Assembly (NCBI GenBank): GCA_028716525.1
Contig: JAQUPQ010000011.1
Span: forward strand, 1 to 64,000
Reading direction: 5' to 3'
Origin: Terriglobia bacterium
Lineage (GTDB): Bacteria; Acidobacteriota; Terriglobia; JAIQFV01
Length of the DNA: 64,000 nt
Part shown: positions 51,502 to 61,500 of the stretch, in pieces
Layout: each line of letters opens with the position of its first letter
Numbering within the stretch: position 1 is the stretch's first letter
Position numbers and translations under genes: made by a program
Notes under the pieces: model-generated
What the model was told of the DNA's origin: nothing
Databases searched by the model: none
Seen by the model: the letters and a program-made list of their open reading frames with translations, nothing else

Positions 51502-52655
51502 AATACGATGTCGCCGTGGTGGGCGCTGGTCCGGCCGGAAGCGCTTCGGCGATCCTGCTGTCACGCCTGGGTTTTCGTGTAGCGCTTTTGGAGCGCCAGT
51601 CTTTTCCCCCCGACAAGGTGTGCGGCGAATTTCTTTCGGCCGAGGGAATCGACGATCTGCAGCAACTGGGTATCGCTTCTACCTTGGAAACTCTCCACCC
51701 TGAGATCATCCGGCAGTCCCACATCACATTTCCGAAAGGAAGATCTCTCAGGATAAATCTTGAGAATTCAGGCTGGGGATTGAGTCGTCGCGCGCTCGAT
51801 ACGGCTCTGTTTCAAAACGCCATGGAAAACCAAGTTCAGTGTATGGCACGAACGGCCGTGCTGCGCGTGGAGGGAAATTTGAGATCGGGTTACCGGCTGT
51901 ATCTTCGACGCGAGCGGGGTTTTGAGGAGAAGATGGAGGCCCGGGCGGTCCTCGCAGCCACGGGCCGATGGTCTAACCTGCCTGAAAAATCCGACCGTCA
52001 ACACGCCGCGAGTCCACAGAGACGTTTTATCGGAATCAAAGCCCATTTTCGAGGAGCCCCTGATTTTCGCCGTACGGTGGAATTGCACTTTTTCGCAGGA
52101 GGTTATTGCGGATTAAATCGAGTCGAGCGCGACGAAGTTAATTTGTGCGCCCTATTGGAGGAGGATTTCGCAACCCCGTTCAGCCGCGATTGGAATACTC
52201 TTCTGAGTGCCATGGCCCGGGAAAACCATCATTTAAAAGACCGCCTGGAATGCCTGCGACGGTGCTCGGATTTTGTTCTGACCAGCCCGGTCCTCTTCGG
52301 CAAAGGAAAACCGGTGGCGGATGAAATGTTGGTGGTTGGGGATGCCTCACGATTCCTGGATCCCTTTAGTGGGGACGGCATTGCCGGCGCCATACGCTCC
52401 GCCCGTTTGGCCGCGTCGGCGCTGCGGCGTTTTTTCTCAGGAAGTCAAACGGCCGAAGAAGTTCAAGCGGAATACGTTCGCTCTTATCAAAAGGAATTCC
52501 ACCATCGGTTCTTCTTTTCGAATCTGGTCCGGCGGTCCTTAACTTTGGGATGGACGCCTTCCCTGTTCACGGCTCTTGAAAGGCGTCTACCGGTTTTGGG
52601 TCGCTGGGTGGTGTCGCATACGCGCGGAAAATATTTGGGCGCAAAGACCGTTTGA
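51498..52655 (+). CDS. FAD-dependent oxidoreductase, geranylgeranyl reductase-like
   Basis: 385 residues from the ATG at 51498, coupled to the methyltransferase by an ATGA overlap. The FAD motif is DVAVVGAGPAGSASAILLSR (GxGxxG), then VALLERQSFPPDKVCGEFLS, whose DKVCGE is the hallmark of geranylgeranyl-reductase and related flavoproteins. The second FAD motif is MLVVGDASRFLDPFSGDGIA. Relatives reduce isoprenoid double bonds or hydroxylate and halogenate aromatic polyketides. Together with the ketosynthase and methyltransferase it suggests a three-step modification pathway for an unknown acyl or polyketide product. Confidence 0.9.
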   Translation: MKYDVAVVGAGPAGSASAILLSRLGFRVALLERQSFPPDKVCGEFLSAEGIDDLQQLGIASTLETLHPEIIRQSHITFPKGRSLRINLENSGWGLSRRALDTALFQNAMENQVQCMARTAVLRVEGNLRSGYRLYLRRERGFEEKMEARAVLAATGRWSNLPEKSDRQHAASPQRRFIGIKAHFRGAPDFRRTVELHFFAGGYCGLNRVERDEVNLCALLEEDFATPFSRDWNTLLSAMARENHHLKDRLECLRRCSDFVLTSPVLFGKGKPVADEMLVVGDASRFLDPFSGDGIAGAIRSARLAASALRRFFSGSQTAEEVQAEYVRSYQKEFHHRFFFSNLVRRSLTLGWTPSLFTALERRLPVLGRWVVSHTRGKYLGAKTV

Positions 52656-52733
52656 TCACCTCAATTGGCAGTGCGCTGCGGTGGCGCATGCGCGGTGGCG
52701 TGACCACAACACTTTACAGCGGGCTCTCAATCT

Positions 52734-53039
52734 TCAGTTTTCTTCGGAATCGGGTTTGGATACGTGGGATGGAGGTTCCAAATTGGTTCCTTCAGGCTCA
52801 TTGAATTTCAAACTGCCTTCCGCACTGTCATACACGGCGTGGGTGACATGCCCTTCCGGACAATGGTAGGTGGCATGAACCAGAGTGCCGCCGATGCCTA
52901 ATCCCGAGAGGTCAATCGCCTCTGCTTCAATAAACTGCTCGGCGATTTCGGCCGTCGACATGCACACGCGGCATGCAATCTTGGCCGGTGCCTGAGGCCT
53001 CTCGGTTTTGTCCTGGTTGGAATTCATGCGCCGATCCAT
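52734..53039 (-). CDS. Small cysteine-containing protein, function unknown
   Basis: 101 residues (an in-frame ATG at 53027 is an alternative start). Possible metal ligands are CRVCMS near residue 23 and YHCPEGHVTHAVY near residue 60. The latter looks like half of a zinc ribbon (CPxGH). The middle stretch is acidic and Leu/Gly-rich (AEAIDLSGLGIGGTLVHA); no membrane segment is seen. I do not recognise the family. It is convergent with the flavoprotein gene. Confidence 0.5.
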   Translation of the reverse strand: MDRRMNSNQDKTERPQAPAKIACRVCMSTAEIAEQFIEAEAIDLSGLGIGGTLVHATYHCPEGHVTHAVYDSAEGSLKFNEPEGTNLEPPSHVSKPDSEEN

Positions 53040-53194
53040 GGGTCCATTGAGCCGATTCAGCTTGGGTAGGCCCGCCGGGCGGTCTTTGCCGCCGGAGACG
53101 CCGGCGTTAGATCAACTTCTTTCGAACCCTACTGCATTACCCGGCGAAAAAAAACGTTCACCGGGCCCACCAGAACAATGGCTTTGCAATCCCC

Positions 53195-56100
53195 TCAGTT
53201 GAAGGGAACCAGCACTTGCTGGCCGCTGTCATTCAAGAATGAAATGGCGACGGTCCCCGAGCTGGAAGTTGTATTAATCGAAATGATCTGTGTCGTAAAA
53301 CCTCCACCATTCACAATCTGCGGGATGATCCCATTCGGAACGGGGGGATTATTCAAGTCAGCCACCGGCAAGGTTGAAAACAGATTGTCGCCTCGCTGGT
53401 TGACGGTCAATCGCAACGTGACCGGTGAGATGGGAACGTTGCTGGTGATGTTCAATACCCCTTGAAAATCAGCCGGGACCGGCGGAGAGGCCGAAGCGAA
53501 AATCTGTTCGATGAACTTGGCCAGATGTCCATTGGCCGGCAGGTTCGCGGTTGTGGTTTGGTTATAGGAGCCATCAAAGCTGACCACGTTGAACGTTACG
53601 GTCGCCGGTGTGGAAGGGCCGTTGGCATTCACAACAGCCACTCCGGTGTCTCGAACCAGGGGAGAAGAGTCGCGCTCAATGTAGACCCGAGCGGAGGTCG
53701 TCTTGGGCGCATTCAAGACCCCGGCTTGCGATGCCAGCCCGCCGGAACTGTTGTTGGAAGCAAACACCGCCGCTCCCGAGGGCAGCGCACCACTGGTCGA
53801 AACCACCAGCGCATAGGCCACCTTGAGGCTCCCCAAACCGGTTGTAGAGAACTTCACCATGCCATTCGCCGGGATGGAATAGGTGAGCGAGCTTCGCACC
53901 CCCAACGGACTGCCGAAATCCAACGAAATGGCATTTCCATTGTCATCCGCAAATGAGATTGTTCCACTGATCAGAGACCCCGTGGTGTTCATCAGAAGAA
54001 TCTGTGTGGGCGTGCCCCCGCCATCGACGATTTGCGAAAACACCAAACTGCCGCTGCTGGATGGCGTCACCGTGAGATCGGCCACCGGCAGGGCGCTGAA
54101 GATCTGCTCTCCATGGGTATTGTTGGCCGTGCGCAAATTGACGGCCGCGAACGGGGAGACGGAGCTAAATGTGATGGTTCCCAGAAACGGGCTGGTGAGA
54201 CCCGCGCAGCCCAGCTGGTTGACGAAGAGCGCGATGTGTCCGTGACCCGCAATCGGTTGACTGGAGCAAGCCGAGGAGGTGGCTCCGTCCATTGTCGTCA
54301 ACAACACATTAACAGTGATCGGATTCCCTCCTGCGTTCACCAGAGCTACTCCGCTGTTCTTCCCGCTGGCCTGATCATAATCCACGAAGATTCGTGCCGA
54401 GGTCGTAGTGCCGCTGGCCGGAATACCGGCTTCCGTGACAAGCACGTTATTTTGTGTCAAGGCAAAGATAGCCAACGTTACGGGGTCCGAGAGGGTCGTC
54501 GAGCCCACCTGACCATAGCTGACCGAGAGAGTACCGGCGCCTGTCGAAGTGCGTGAAAATCCCGTGCTCGCCGGCAGACTCTGCGTTAGCGCTGCGGGAA
54601 TCAAAGTGGTGTCGACTGAACCCAGTCCTCCTGTGGCAGTGGAAAAAAAACTTTGCCACCCTTGGCGAAAGGTGTCGATTTTGGATAAATCCCCAGCCGA
54701 CGGGGTCGTACCTTTCTGAACCAGCAAAACCCAGGCCTGGCGGAAACTGTGCGGAGAGCTCGCGGACGACGGATTTCGCGTGCCGTTGGCTGTGATGATG
54801 TCATTGATGGAAACATTATGACGTGTGCCTTGGAACGTGGGTGAATTTGTGTCCGGAGCGGAGCTGTTCACCTTGCCGGTGCCCGAGGGATTGAAGACCG
54901 CAAAACTATCCTGGACTTGGGACGGAGGCAGCAAACCCATGAGATACTGATCGAAATCGCTGTAGTGGCTGGTGTTTTGACTCGTGTTGACCGTGAAAGT
55001 TCCATTCAAGTTGTCGGTGAGAGCATTTCCTTCCATCACAGAACCCTTGGAATTAAAGAAGTAGCTCCAGTGCGCGCACTGCCGGCCCAGAATCGAATTT
55101 GAAAACGAAGGATCATTGCACACGGCTTCGGGAATATCATCGAAGGCCATCCAGCGGTGCCCAAACTCCTGACCCATCACTTCCACGGGACTGTTCGTCC
55201 CGAGAAAATGGGGAGTGTTGGGATCCAGAGGGAAATTGCCCAATGAACCCATATTGAGATAACTTTCCAATTTAGCCGGACTTCCAAAGCTGAAATTGGA
55301 ATCATCAAATATGCCCAGAGATCCCAATCCCCGAACACTGTTTCGGACATTGATCTCAAATGCGAAGGCGTTTCCCAAGTTCACCGGAAAGTTGGCGAAC
55401 ACGGTAATAAAGTTGTAGTCATCACCGTGGGTCTGGTAAAAAGCCCGAGCCAGCTCTTTATCAGAAAAGACTTGATTGAGCGTAAAAAACTCAAAGATGG
55501 CCCCTGATTCATTGGTGGGACTTGTCAAATGGGTGTAGTCCACGTTTGCAGGGGGAATTCCCTGATTATTGCCCGGCGCGATGCCGACTACGGCGGTCGT
55601 GGAATCTGCTCCCCCGGCGGGGGAAGAGATGCCATTGTATGAAAACTCAATGGCGCCGTTGGCGTGAAGGATGACTTCAAACGTGTAGTGATCTCGATTG
55701 GAAGCGGTGCACACATCCTGAAATCGAGACACATCGCTGTACAAAACGATGAAGCGATCGCTCTTCTGAAGCGTGCTGACTGAACCTCCGCAGGGGGGAA
55801 GGAGATCGGTAAAAAAGGGAGCGATACGAGGTTGCAGGTTCAGGAATCGGACGATATCTCGATCATCACTGGTGGCATCAGGTCCTGTGAAGGTCAAATG
55901 GCCGTCGGAACCCACCCAAACATTATTGTAAGTCTGCCCAAAAAATGTGAACGTAAATCCGGGAGCAAAGGAAACCTGGGTGGCATCGTCATCACCCAAT
56001 GAAGGAGCGGCAGGAAAGCTTCCGGGCACAATTGTAGATCCGGTTGCCACATCAAAATTCGGGGCGATTTTACTGACCAAATAGGTTGAGCCGTTGGGCG

Positions 56101-56425
56101 TGTACAAGATATTGCTATGGTCAAAGTCATAGCTGTTGATAGGGAAAACGATGAGCCCGTTATCTTCAATCACCGCAATATTCCCCATGTCGGCGTTCAA
56201 AGCATCCCTCTTGAACGATACATGTGGGCCCAACCGCCGGTATGACATGTCTTGCTCCCGGCGCTGAGACCGGATCGAGGTCACGGGATAGCTCTCATCC
56301 ACGAACACCCTTTCTCCGGACGGCTGCACGGGCGGTTTGGGATTCTTGGATTTTGAAAATACCGGTAACGGCACACTCAATACACAAAAAACAAAAAACG
56401 CCACCACACCTTTTCTAACCTTCAT
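53195..56425 (-). CDS. Giant secreted protein with peptidase-like QEFGH motif and shared C-terminal module
   Basis: 1076 residues. Signal peptide: MKVRKGVVAFFVFCVLSVPL, ending near VFSKS. Residues about 90-320 are a beta-rich, NIDO-like region (FAPGFTFTFFGQTYNNVWVG, PRIAPFFTDLLPPCGG). Residues about 330-630 contain VEVMGQEFGHRWMAFDD, which looks like a zinc-peptidase helix (HExxH) with Gln replacing the first His. Similar variants occur in related acidobacterial proteins as I recall them. The last about 445 residues (from LSVSYGQVG) match the C-terminal module of the protein at 31921-36435 and contain repeats ending ADL, TQILLMNT and so on. AAGGAGAAGAAGG precedes the ATG. Probably extracellular or surface-bound; activity unproven. 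Confidence 0.82.
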   Translation of the reverse strand: MKVRKGVVAFFVFCVLSVPLPVFSKSKNPKPPVQPSGERVFVDESYPVTSIRSQRREQDMSYRRLGPHVSFKRDALNADMGNIAVIEDNGLIVFPINSYDFDHSNILYTPNGSTYLVSKIAPNFDVATGSTIVPGSFPAAPSLGDDDATQVSFAPGFTFTFFGQTYNNVWVGSDGHLTFTGPDATSDDRDIVRFLNLQPRIAPFFTDLLPPCGGSVSTLQKSDRFIVLYSDVSRFQDVCTASNRDHYTFEVILHANGAIEFSYNGISSPAGGADSTTAVVGIAPGNNQGIPPANVDYTHLTSPTNESGAIFEFFTLNQVFSDKELARAFYQTHGDDYNFITVFANFPVNLGNAFAFEINVRNSVRGLGSLGIFDDSNFSFGSPAKLESYLNMGSLGNFPLDPNTPHFLGTNSPVEVMGQEFGHRWMAFDDIPEAVCNDPSFSNSILGRQCAHWSYFFNSKGSVMEGNALTDNLNGTFTVNTSQNTSHYSDFDQYLMGLLPPSQVQDSFAVFNPSGTGKVNSSAPDTNSPTFQGTRHNVSINDIITANGTRNPSSASSPHSFRQAWVLLVQKGTTPSAGDLSKIDTFRQGWQSFFSTATGGLGSVDTTLIPAALTQSLPASTGFSRTSTGAGTLSVSYGQVGSTTLSDPVTLAIFALTQNNVLVTEAGIPASGTTTSARIFVDYDQASGKNSGVALVNAGGNPITVNVLLTTMDGATSSACSSQPIAGHGHIALFVNQLGCAGLTSPFLGTITFSSVSPFAAVNLRTANNTHGEQIFSALPVADLTVTPSSSGSLVFSQIVDGGGTPTQILLMNTTGSLISGTISFADDNGNAISLDFGSPLGVRSSLTYSIPANGMVKFSTTGLGSLKVAYALVVSTSGALPSGAAVFASNNSSGGLASQAGVLNAPKTTSARVYIERDSSPLVRDTGVAVVNANGPSTPATVTFNVVSFDGSYNQTTTANLPANGHLAKFIEQIFASASPPVPADFQGVLNITSNVPISPVTLRLTVNQRGDNLFSTLPVADLNNPPVPNGIIPQIVNGGGFTTQIISINTTSSSGTVAISFLNDSGQQVLVPFN

Positions 56426-56596
56426 CCTTCTTCTCCTTACTGGTTAAACCGTTGTAAAAACCCTGCTCGGCTCGTTCTCGGTGGTCCGAAGTTGAATCTC
56501 CGAAATGGGTTTCAATCCCTTGGAATTGAATTGGCTTTTAAAGACGCCCTTGCTTTGATGCTTGAACAAATTCTCCAGGTTGCTGCCTCAAAAACA

Positions 56597-56690
56597 GGTG
56601 CCGGGTATCGGGTGTCAGGGGGAGGAACCGCTCCGAAATAAAACGACGGTTTCTCTGCGCACTCCGCGCCCCGGCGGTGAACGGTCATTC
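56597..56690 (+). repeat. Intergenic repeat family B, copy 3
   Basis: The non-coding gap 56426-56727 contains GTGCCGGGTATCGGGTGTCAG, then TTTCTCTGCGC, then CCGGCGGTGAACGGTC, the same landmarks in the same order as 7750-7850. Nothing else recognisable is present in this gap. Confidence 0.55.
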
Positions 56691-56727
56691 CGGTAATCCG
56701 ACCTCAAAAACTCAAACGCGTCGATCT

Positions 56728-57717
56728 TCAGTCTTGATGCTCCTGCCACACCAAACGTGCGGCCCCCAGCAGCCCGGCCTTGTCGATCAGGCGCGACTGC
56801 ACAATGGGGAGGCGCTCGGCTCGATACACATAGGATCGAGCAAAGGCTTCTTTCTTCATGGAAGGCGAAAACATTTTCCAGGCATTTGCAGCTCCACCGG
56901 CAATGATGAATTTCTGGAGATCCAAAATCGTTGTCAAGTTGGCGACGGCCAAGCCTAGCGCCCGACCAGCCAGCTGAAACACCCGCCGCGCCGCCGGATC
57001 GCCTTGCTCCGCAATCCGGCACACGTCGAAAGCGCTGGCGTTTTTCTTTTTAGCGAACAGCTTCCGCAGCGGCTCCGACTCGCCTCGTTCCCCCGCCCAG
57101 TGTGCCCGCCGCACCATCCAGGGAGCGGCTGCGATCGTTTCTAAACATCCGCGGGTCCCGCAGTTGCACAGTTCTCCGTCAGGATCGACCACCATGTGAC
57201 CTGCTTCCGAAGCAATTCCACGCGTACCGCTCCAAATCTTGCCGCGCAAAACGATGCCGCAACCCACGCCGGTGCCCAGCGTGAAGAGGCAGGCATTCTC
57301 AACATCCCGAGCCGCACCCTTCCACACTTCCCCGAGAGCGGCCACATTGGCATCATTATCAATAATCACGGGGACCGGTAGGCGTCCTTCCATCTTGCGC
57401 TTGAATGGAAAATTTCCTCGGCCCGGAAAATTGGGTGATTCGTGCAATTCGCGATTGTAATAAACCAGCCCCGGCACACCCACTCCCACGCCGACGCAAC
57501 GTCCGGCCTTGCGGGAGGCGATGATTTTTATAATGAGATCGCACATGCGCCGGACCACGTCATCCCGTCCCCGTTCCACCCGGGTGGGAATGCGTCGCTC
57601 TTCAAGAATGCGCCCTCGGGAATCCACGGCAGCCACCCGCATGTTGGTGCCACCCAGATCGACACTCACGGCATAGTCCATTCGGGAAGCTTTTTCGTCG
57701 CGATGTAAAGTCTTCAT
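56728..57717 (-). CDS. ROK family sugar kinase (glucokinase-like)
   Basis: 329 residues from the ATG at 57717; ATG 57681 is a shorter alternative that starts directly at the ATP site. ATP-binding motif: VSVDLGGTNMRVAAVDSRG. Sugar-binding and catalytic region: IIDNDANVAALGEVWKGAA and FTLGTGVGCGIVLRGKIW. ROK zinc site: SEAGHMVVDPDGELC plus NCGTRGCLETIAA. No DNA-binding domain is present, so it is a kinase rather than a NagC/Mlc-type repressor. Glucose is the likeliest substrate but N-acetylhexosamines are possible. It begins 23 bases after the flavin reductase gene on the same strand. Confidence 0.92.
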   Translation of the reverse strand: MKTLHRDEKASRMDYAVSVDLGGTNMRVAAVDSRGRILEERRIPTRVERGRDDVVRRMCDLIIKIIASRKAGRCVGVGVGVPGLVYYNRELHESPNFPGRGNFPFKRKMEGRLPVPVIIDNDANVAALGEVWKGAARDVENACLFTLGTGVGCGIVLRGKIWSGTRGIASEAGHMVVDPDGELCNCGTRGCLETIAAAPWMVRRAHWAGERGESEPLRKLFAKKKNASAFDVCRIAEQGDPAARRVFQLAGRALGLAVANLTTILDLQKFIIAGGAANAWKMFSPSMKKEAFARSYVYRAERLPIVQSRLIDKAGLLGAARLVWQEHQD

Positions 57718-57740
57718 GTGCAGTTTCTCTCGGGGAATGT

Positions 57741-58208
57741 TCAAAAAATCTTTCCGTTGCGATACACGGCGGGGTTCACCTCTCGCAACACCGCCCCGTC
57801 GACCACCTCACCCACCATGACCAAGTGGCTGCCCACCACGGAATGCGACACCAACTTGCAATCCAGATAAGCAATGGCATCGGAAAGAATCGGTGCTCCG
57901 GTCACGCGGCTGTGAGTCGACAGTCCGATAAACTTGTCGGCTTCTTTGGAAGTAACTCGGCCCATGGCATAAGCTAGATCTTTATGCTCGGGCGCCAGGA
58001 CGTTAATGGCGAATATACCACTCCGCAGCAACAGCTGAGTTGTGGCGCTATCAGGCGTCAGCCCCAGAATCACGTGGATGGGGTCCTTGGAAATCTGAGA
58101 AACCCACACCGCGGTCATGCCGCTGCGCTCTTCCGCCATCTGAGTGGTGACGAGATACACCCCGTAAGTGAAGGAATAAACAGCCTGTTTGGCTTCTTCC
58201 AAACTCAC
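57741..58208 (-). CDS. Flavin reductase-like (FMN-binding split barrel) protein
   Basis: 155 residues from GTG, with AGGAGAGG upstream. The FMN split-barrel pattern is visible: FTYGVYLVTTQMAEERSGMT, VSQISKDPIHVILGLTPDS, FAINVLAPEHKDLAYAMGRV and SHSVVGSHLVMVGEVVDGAV. Members supply reduced FMN to partner monooxygenases or act as flavin-containing NAD(P)H reductases. The downstream ROK kinase is an odd partner; no monooxygenase lies within 4 kb. The gap 58209-58547 holds the terminator below and nothing else that I recognise. Confidence 0.9.
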   Translation of the reverse strand: MSLEEAKQAVYSFTYGVYLVTTQMAEERSGMTAVWVSQISKDPIHVILGLTPDSATTQLLLRSGIFAINVLAPEHKDLAYAMGRVTSKEADKFIGLSTHSRVTGAPILSDAIAYLDCKLVSHSVVGSHLVMVGEVVDGAVLREVNPAVYRNGKIF

Positions 58209-58483
58209 GCGCTTTTTCCTCTCCTTGTCCCCAGGGACAGCGAAGAAATTCCACGGAATTCAAATCGAGCATTTTAACCCATTTTCGGGAAAGCGGGGGC
58301 TGAATTTTTGATTGCAAACCGGCGGAAAGCGTTCGAAGAGTGGTGCGATCCGGAGCCGGGATCACAGCGCGCGAAGCCGAGATGGGGGCACTCAGCTGAA
58401 GCCCTCTTCATCGGGCAACACTAGGATCGAAGTTTGGCCTTAAAAAACTGCGCCCACATGTTAGTCGGGAGGTGATGTCTCTG

Positions 58484-58521
58484 ACCAAAAAAAGGGCCGA
58501 TCCCCCGCCGGGGATCGGCCC
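58484..58521 (-). terminator. Intrinsic terminator of the TonB-dependent receptor gene
   Basis: GGGCCGATCCCC (58494-58505) and GGGGATCGGCCC (58510-58521) form a 12-bp perfect stem with a 4-base loop; on the minus strand a T7 run follows immediately. It lies 27 bases after the receptor stop. Confidence 0.92.
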
Positions 58522-58547
58522 ATACTTCAATTTTCAAATCACGGGCG

Positions 58548-61500
58548 TTAAAAGATAAACTCGATGCCCAACTCGCCGGAGAATGAGTGTGGAACGGTTA
58601 CTCCGCTTGACGTGATGAAATTGATTGGCTGACGGAATGAGGCATCTCGGATGTTGCCGTCAAAATTGTTTCCAAAGTTGGCCCGGTTGGTCACGTCGAA
58701 CATCTGCCAAATCAGGTTCAGCCTCTTGCTTTCACCCAACCGAATGGACTTGCTGACCCGCGTATCGAGCTGAAAGAACGCCTGCCCCCGCACGTTGTCG
58801 AACCCCGACTGCATGCAGGTTCCCGCTGCCAGGCAGGCGCGCAAGGTCGAAGCGCTGGCACTGGCGAAGGCCAGGAAATTCGTCGGGTCGCTGGGTGGAA
58901 CAAAAGCGTGGGCGTTGCCGCGACCGGTTCCCCAACCAAACACGTCGATACCCTGAATGGCGGTATACGGTCGGGCAGAAGCAAGCTGCATGATCGGCGA
59001 GATTTGAAATCCCCAGGGGAGATCCAACACGCCGCTCAAGACCCAGCGATGGCGTTCATCATTGGGGGTTGGACCGAGATCCCAGGCGCCAAAGATGTGG
59101 TTAAAGTCGGTCGGGCGATTCCGGAAGGCTGCTGTGTTTCCATTGTAGGCCAATGCCCGGGATAGGACGTAGTTGGTGTTCAGCGTGAAGTGGTGTGTCA
59201 TGCGCTTCCGGTAAGAGATATTCAATCCATCGTAGCGCGAACGGCCCACCGATTGCTCCACATCAACACGGCTCAACACCGGAACCCCCGCTGCAGCAAA
59301 CGCGGCACTCAACGGCCGAGCCCCGCCGTTGGCCGCTATCTTTGGATTGGCGTTAAAGGTCTTCGATTCGCGCAGCCCGAGTTCGTGAATATATTCCACT
59401 TCCACCACGGAAGTCGGCGTCAACTCGAACGAATAACCCATGTTCCACTGTTGCGAGTAAGGGTTGTGATAATCCGGATCCATCAGCCGACCTGTGGAGC
59501 CCGGCGGAAGTGAAGTCGGCGGAGGCGGATTGATCGGCAGAGGATCTATACCAAACCTCCAGTTCGACAGTTTGATACCGGTTCCGGGGACTATGTCGGC
59601 ATTGGGGTCGCCCAGACCTGCACTGGCAATACTGAGCGTCACCGCAAAGACAGTCGGATTGATCTGTTGGATCATGAAAAGTGGAATGTTCAGAAATGTC
59701 TGGCCATAATAGATGCCGTACCCGCCTCGCAGGGTTTGCTTCCCATTCCCCGTGATGTCCCAGGCAAATCCCACTCGGGGACTGAAGTCCTTGTTGTCAT
59801 CTTTTGGCAATCGCGCCGCGTAAGGATTGTTGATGGCTTTCAACTCCTGGAAGGTCCGGTTCAACGGCTGGGCATTGGTTCCGATGAGATTGAAGTCTTT
59901 GTCCCAGCGCAGTCCCAGGTTGACCGTGAGGTTTCTCGTCACCTTCCAGTCGTCCTGGAAGTACATGCCGAACATCTTCGCTCCACCCTGAAGATTGAAG
60001 TACGGGTTCCCTGAAGTGTTAGACATTCCGATCACCGCGCCAGGGGTCGCAAAACCCTGGGGGTACAAGGTCTTGTTGGAAGTGATCACGCTGGGGAGGT
60101 CCAGAAAATCAATTTCCAGCGTGGGATTGAACTCGAAGAATCCACCCAGGGTCGGCTCCCAGAGATAATCAAATCCGGTTTTGAAATTGTGTTTACCGTG
60201 AATGATGGACAAGTCATCCCGGAACTGCCACTTTCTTTGATAAGACTGCTGCGGCACGTTGGTGTTGGTGCCAAAAGTGATTCCGCCTGGAAACGTCACT
60301 GTCGGAACTTTCTTGTCCGTATCAATCACGTTGTTCCAGTACTGGAAGCCGGCCGTAAAGTTGTTGACGAGGTTCGTGGAGATCACCGAATTGAGGGTGA
60401 GACTGGCCAGTTGCAGCGCGTTGGTGGTGAAGTTCCCGGCCGTAAGATCGTTCGTTTGAGTGGATTGATCATTCAGACCGCGGTTGGTCTGCTGGCTGAA
60501 TGCGAGGTTGATCGTGTTGTTCTGATTAATGTGGTGATCGATGCGCGCATTCCAGCGCCAGTCGCGATAAGGCGTGGGAATCAAGGCGACGGGCTGGGCT
60601 CCCAAGCTCGTGACCAACGAGAGCTCGGCAAACGCCTGGGCGGTCACTGGAATGTTGGTGTTTTCACGTTGACGCTCCAGCGAGAAGAAGAAGAAGTCCT
60701 TGTCCTTCCGGATAGGACCGCCAATACTGCCCCCGAACTGTTGCCGGCTGAACGGCGGCTTGGCATTGCCTGCTTGAATAGAGAAAAAGTCGTTGGCGTT
60801 CAGCCGCTCGTTCCTTTCAAACAGAAATCCGTATCCATGGAATTGGTTGCCTCCAGACTTGGTGATGACATTGACCGCCGCCCCCTCACTGCGTCCGTTG
60901 GCCGCCGAAAAGCGCTGGGTGCTGATAATAAATTCCTGCACAGCGCCCAATGGAAGCTGCATGACTGGCCCGCCAACGGTGTTGTCCTTGTCATCGATAC
61001 CGTTCACCGTTACATTGACGTTGCGTCCGCTGGAACCATTGATTCCGAAAACCGCGATGCGGTTTTTAGTGGGATCATAGGAATCCACTGGCTTGGCGCC
61101 AGGCGCCAAAATGGCCAGATTGGCAAAGTCACGCCCATTCAAAGGCAAATTCTGCACCTCTTGTGGCGTGATGTTCTGACTGACCGAGCTGCTCGTAGAA
61201 TCGATCAGCGGTGCTTCTTCCGTCACGGTGATGGTTTGACTTTCCGCACCGGGGGACATCGTAAAATCAATGTCGGCGGTTTGGCCGACCAATAACTGCA
61301 CATTGTCAGAGGTGATCGTCGCGAATCCTTTCATCGTCACCTTGATGGCATAGAGACCCGCCGGCAATAGGTCAATGCGGTAGGTCCCGGTCCCATCCGT
61401 GATCGCACTGCGGCTTGCCCCCGTTGCTTTTTCAGTCACTGTTATCTGGACACCCGGAATGACCGCCTTGGTTTGGTCGTACACCACTCCCGTCACGGAT

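Noticed and set aside
60189-61295. 368-codon open frame on the plus strand
   Set aside because: Antisense to the TonB-dependent receptor plug and early barrel.
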